Shown here: piece by piece, positions 62,886 through 64,000 of the stretch
How positions within the stretch are numbered: position 1 is the stretch's first letter
How the letters are laid out: the number at the start of each line of letters is the position of its first letter
NCBI GenBank assembly: GCA_022710975.1
Contig: JAKLGA010000002.1
Coordinates: 248,001-312,000, forward strand
Source: Myxococcota bacterium
Lineage (GTDB): Bacteria; Myxococcota; B64-G9
Reading direction: 5' to 3'
DNA: 64,000 nt
The notes under the pieces: model-generated
What the model was told of the DNA's origin: nothing
Seen by the model: the letters and a program-made list of their open reading frames with translations, nothing else
The model's database searches: none
Translations under genes and position numbers: made by a program

Positions 62886-64000
62886 TTACTCGGCGGCTCC
62901 GATGACGATGTAGGCGTAGCTCCCGGCGTGGATGCTGACCACCTTGAGGTGGAAGTCCACCGCCAGGCCGCCCACCTCGGCGAGGAACACGTGCATGTTC
63001 TCGCCCTGCGCCTCGGGCGGCTCCACCACGGGCCAGTCGGGGGTCGACTCGACCGTCAGCAGAGGCGCCGGCAGGTCGGGCAACCAGGTGACCACGATCG
63101 TCACGTCCTGGTCGGCCTCCCCGGTGATGGTGAACCAGTCGGCCATGTCGCCCGGGCACAGCGTCGGCATGACCGGGGCCTCGTTCGGTAGCGGGGTGGC
63201 CGTGTCCGCGGTGTCGTTCTCCTCGTACTGGTCCTCGACGCAGGCCGGCGCGTCCATGCAGCCCTCCACCCGATCGCAGATCTGCGGGGCGGTGCACAGG
63301 TCGTTGTCCGGCAGGTGCACGCAGCCAGCCTGCAGGTCGTCGCACGCGTCCTGGGTGCAGGGCACCGCGTCCGCGCAGTCGGGGGGCTGGCCGGCCAGGC
63401 AGGTGTGATCCGCCACCTGGCAGCGCTCGTCCCCGTTGCAGGGCAGGCCGTCCGCGCAGTCGGCGTCCTGGTTGCAGCAGCCCGGCACTGGCGTGAAACG
63501 GCAGATGCCCTCCTCGCAGGCCGGGCTCAGGCACACGTCCGGGTTCGCGCAGTCGGCCGTCCCGCTGCAGCGCACCACCGCCTGGCAGCCGCCCTCCTCC
63601 GGGAAGCACACCTCGTCCGCGCCGCACAGGGCGTCCTGCGCGGTGTGGGCGCAGGCCCGCCCGGCCTCGTCGCAGGCGTCCTGGGTGCAGGCCACCCGGT
63701 CGTCGCAGTCGATCGGCACCGGCAGCGCGCAGCGGAACGCCTCGCAACGGCCCAGGCCGTTGCAGTACACCCCGTCCTCGCAGTCGGCGTCCACGTAGCA
63801 GGGCAGGTTGCAGATCGGGGTCGAGAAGCAGCGCCCGTCGCAGCACAGGTTGCCCTCGCCGCAGTCCGCGTCCGCGGCGCACTCGCCCGGGCACAGGGCG
63901 CCCGTGTGGCAGGTGCCCTGGCAGCAGCGGTCGCCCTGGCCGCAGTCGGCGTCCTGGGAGCACATGCCCTGCACGCGGCAGCCGGTCAGGCGGGCGGGAT
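62886..64000 (-). CDS. Cys-rich lipoprotein (start outside window)
   Basis: At least 371 residues; the N-terminus is beyond the right edge. The frame reads through a lipobox LTGC just inside the edge, so this is a secreted lipoprotein. Repeated CSQDADCGQGDRCCQGTCHTG-like and DCEDGVYCNGLGRCE modules (Cys-rich, typical of Myxococcota surface proteins) are followed by a C-terminal domain (about residues 260-371) with DQYEENDTADTATPL, CPGDMADWFTITGEADQDVTIVVTW, a pre-peptidase C-terminal (PPC)-like beta-sandwich. Function unknown, binding or surface exposure likely. It stops at 62886 in a convergent-free gap with the gene at 62804 on the same strand. Confidence 0.8.
   Translation of the reverse strand, partial: PARLTGCRVQGMCSQDADCGQGDRCCQGTCHTGALCPGECAADADCGEGNLCCDGRCFSTPICNLPCYVDADCEDGVYCNGLGRCEAFRCALPVPIDCDDRVACTQDACDEAGRACAHTAQDALCGADEVCFPEEGGCQAVVRCSGTADCANPDVCLSPACEEGICRFTPVPGCCNQDADCADGLPCNGDERCQVADHTCLAGQPPDCADAVPCTQDACDDLQAGCVHLPDNDLCTAPQICDRVEGCMDAPACVEDQYEENDTADTATPLPNEAPVMPTLCPGDMADWFTITGEADQDVTIVVTWLPDLPAPLLTVESTPDWPVVEPPEAQGENMHVFLAEVGGLAVDFHLKVVSIHAGSYAYIVIGAAE

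Overview
The window is about 70% GC, almost fully coding, and dense in Sec-type lipoproteins and cysteine-rich secreted proteins. Several proteins carry DNDCDG-type metal-binding repeats, one ends in a glycine/cysteine-TM-arginine sorting tail, and there are FG-GAP propellers and a eukaryote-like Ser/Thr kinase. Together these point to a Myxococcota / deltaproteobacterial chromosome. No rRNA, tRNA, CRISPR array, integrase or transposase was found. No gap longer than 300 bp lacks a gene; the longest are 59090-59355, 22430-22651, 46210-46399 and 15904-16068.

Layout. 1-2812: a trehalose-type operon (DUF5752 protein, TreT-like glycosyltransferase, HAD phosphatase running off the edge) divergent from a MarR regulator, with a palindrome between them. 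2899-7411: a translationally coupled ion-transport operon (TrkA/USP protein, CPA2 antiporter, CLC channel), convergent with a second CPA2 antiporter and a KamA-type radical SAM enzyme. 10665-19946: an FMN nitroreductase with ferredoxin clusters, a DUF1684 lipoprotein, a radical SAM protein, a PAS protein, a Cys-rich lipoprotein, an ARPP-1 protein and unrecognised genes, one of lower GC. 19955-32492: hisS with a thioredoxin-like gene and a lipoprotein, then secreted proteins: two Lcl/DUF1566 lipoproteins, a CapA-like protein and an FG-GAP protein. Three genes here share one small head domain. 32500-40566: clpS-clpA with a Cys-cluster gene, a REC-EAL protein, a Ser/Thr kinase, an M48 peptidase with a TerB-like tail and a stand-alone TerB. 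40685-46738: two large DNDCDG-repeat proteins and a divergent PilZ protein. 46907-50767: a lipoprotein coupled to a CaiB/BaiF-family gene, and another lipoprotein.

50840-59089 is the most interesting block: a single overlapping operon on the minus strand for a non-flagellar type III secretion apparatus. Its order is candidate needle, SctI, SctJ, SctK-position gene, SctL, SctN, SctO-like, SctP-like, SctQ, a FliO-like gene, SctR, SctS, SctT. It keeps the flagellar order fliN-O-P-Q-R, appears to hold an internal start for a short SctQ, and lacks SctU, SctV, SctC and SctD inside the window. A tandem imperfect palindrome lies upstream of it. 59356-64000: a choice-of-anchor D lipoprotein, clpX, a conserved unknown, and a Cys-rich lipoprotein running off the right edge.

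Most functional statements are family-level recognition from motifs read by eye. No database search was run.
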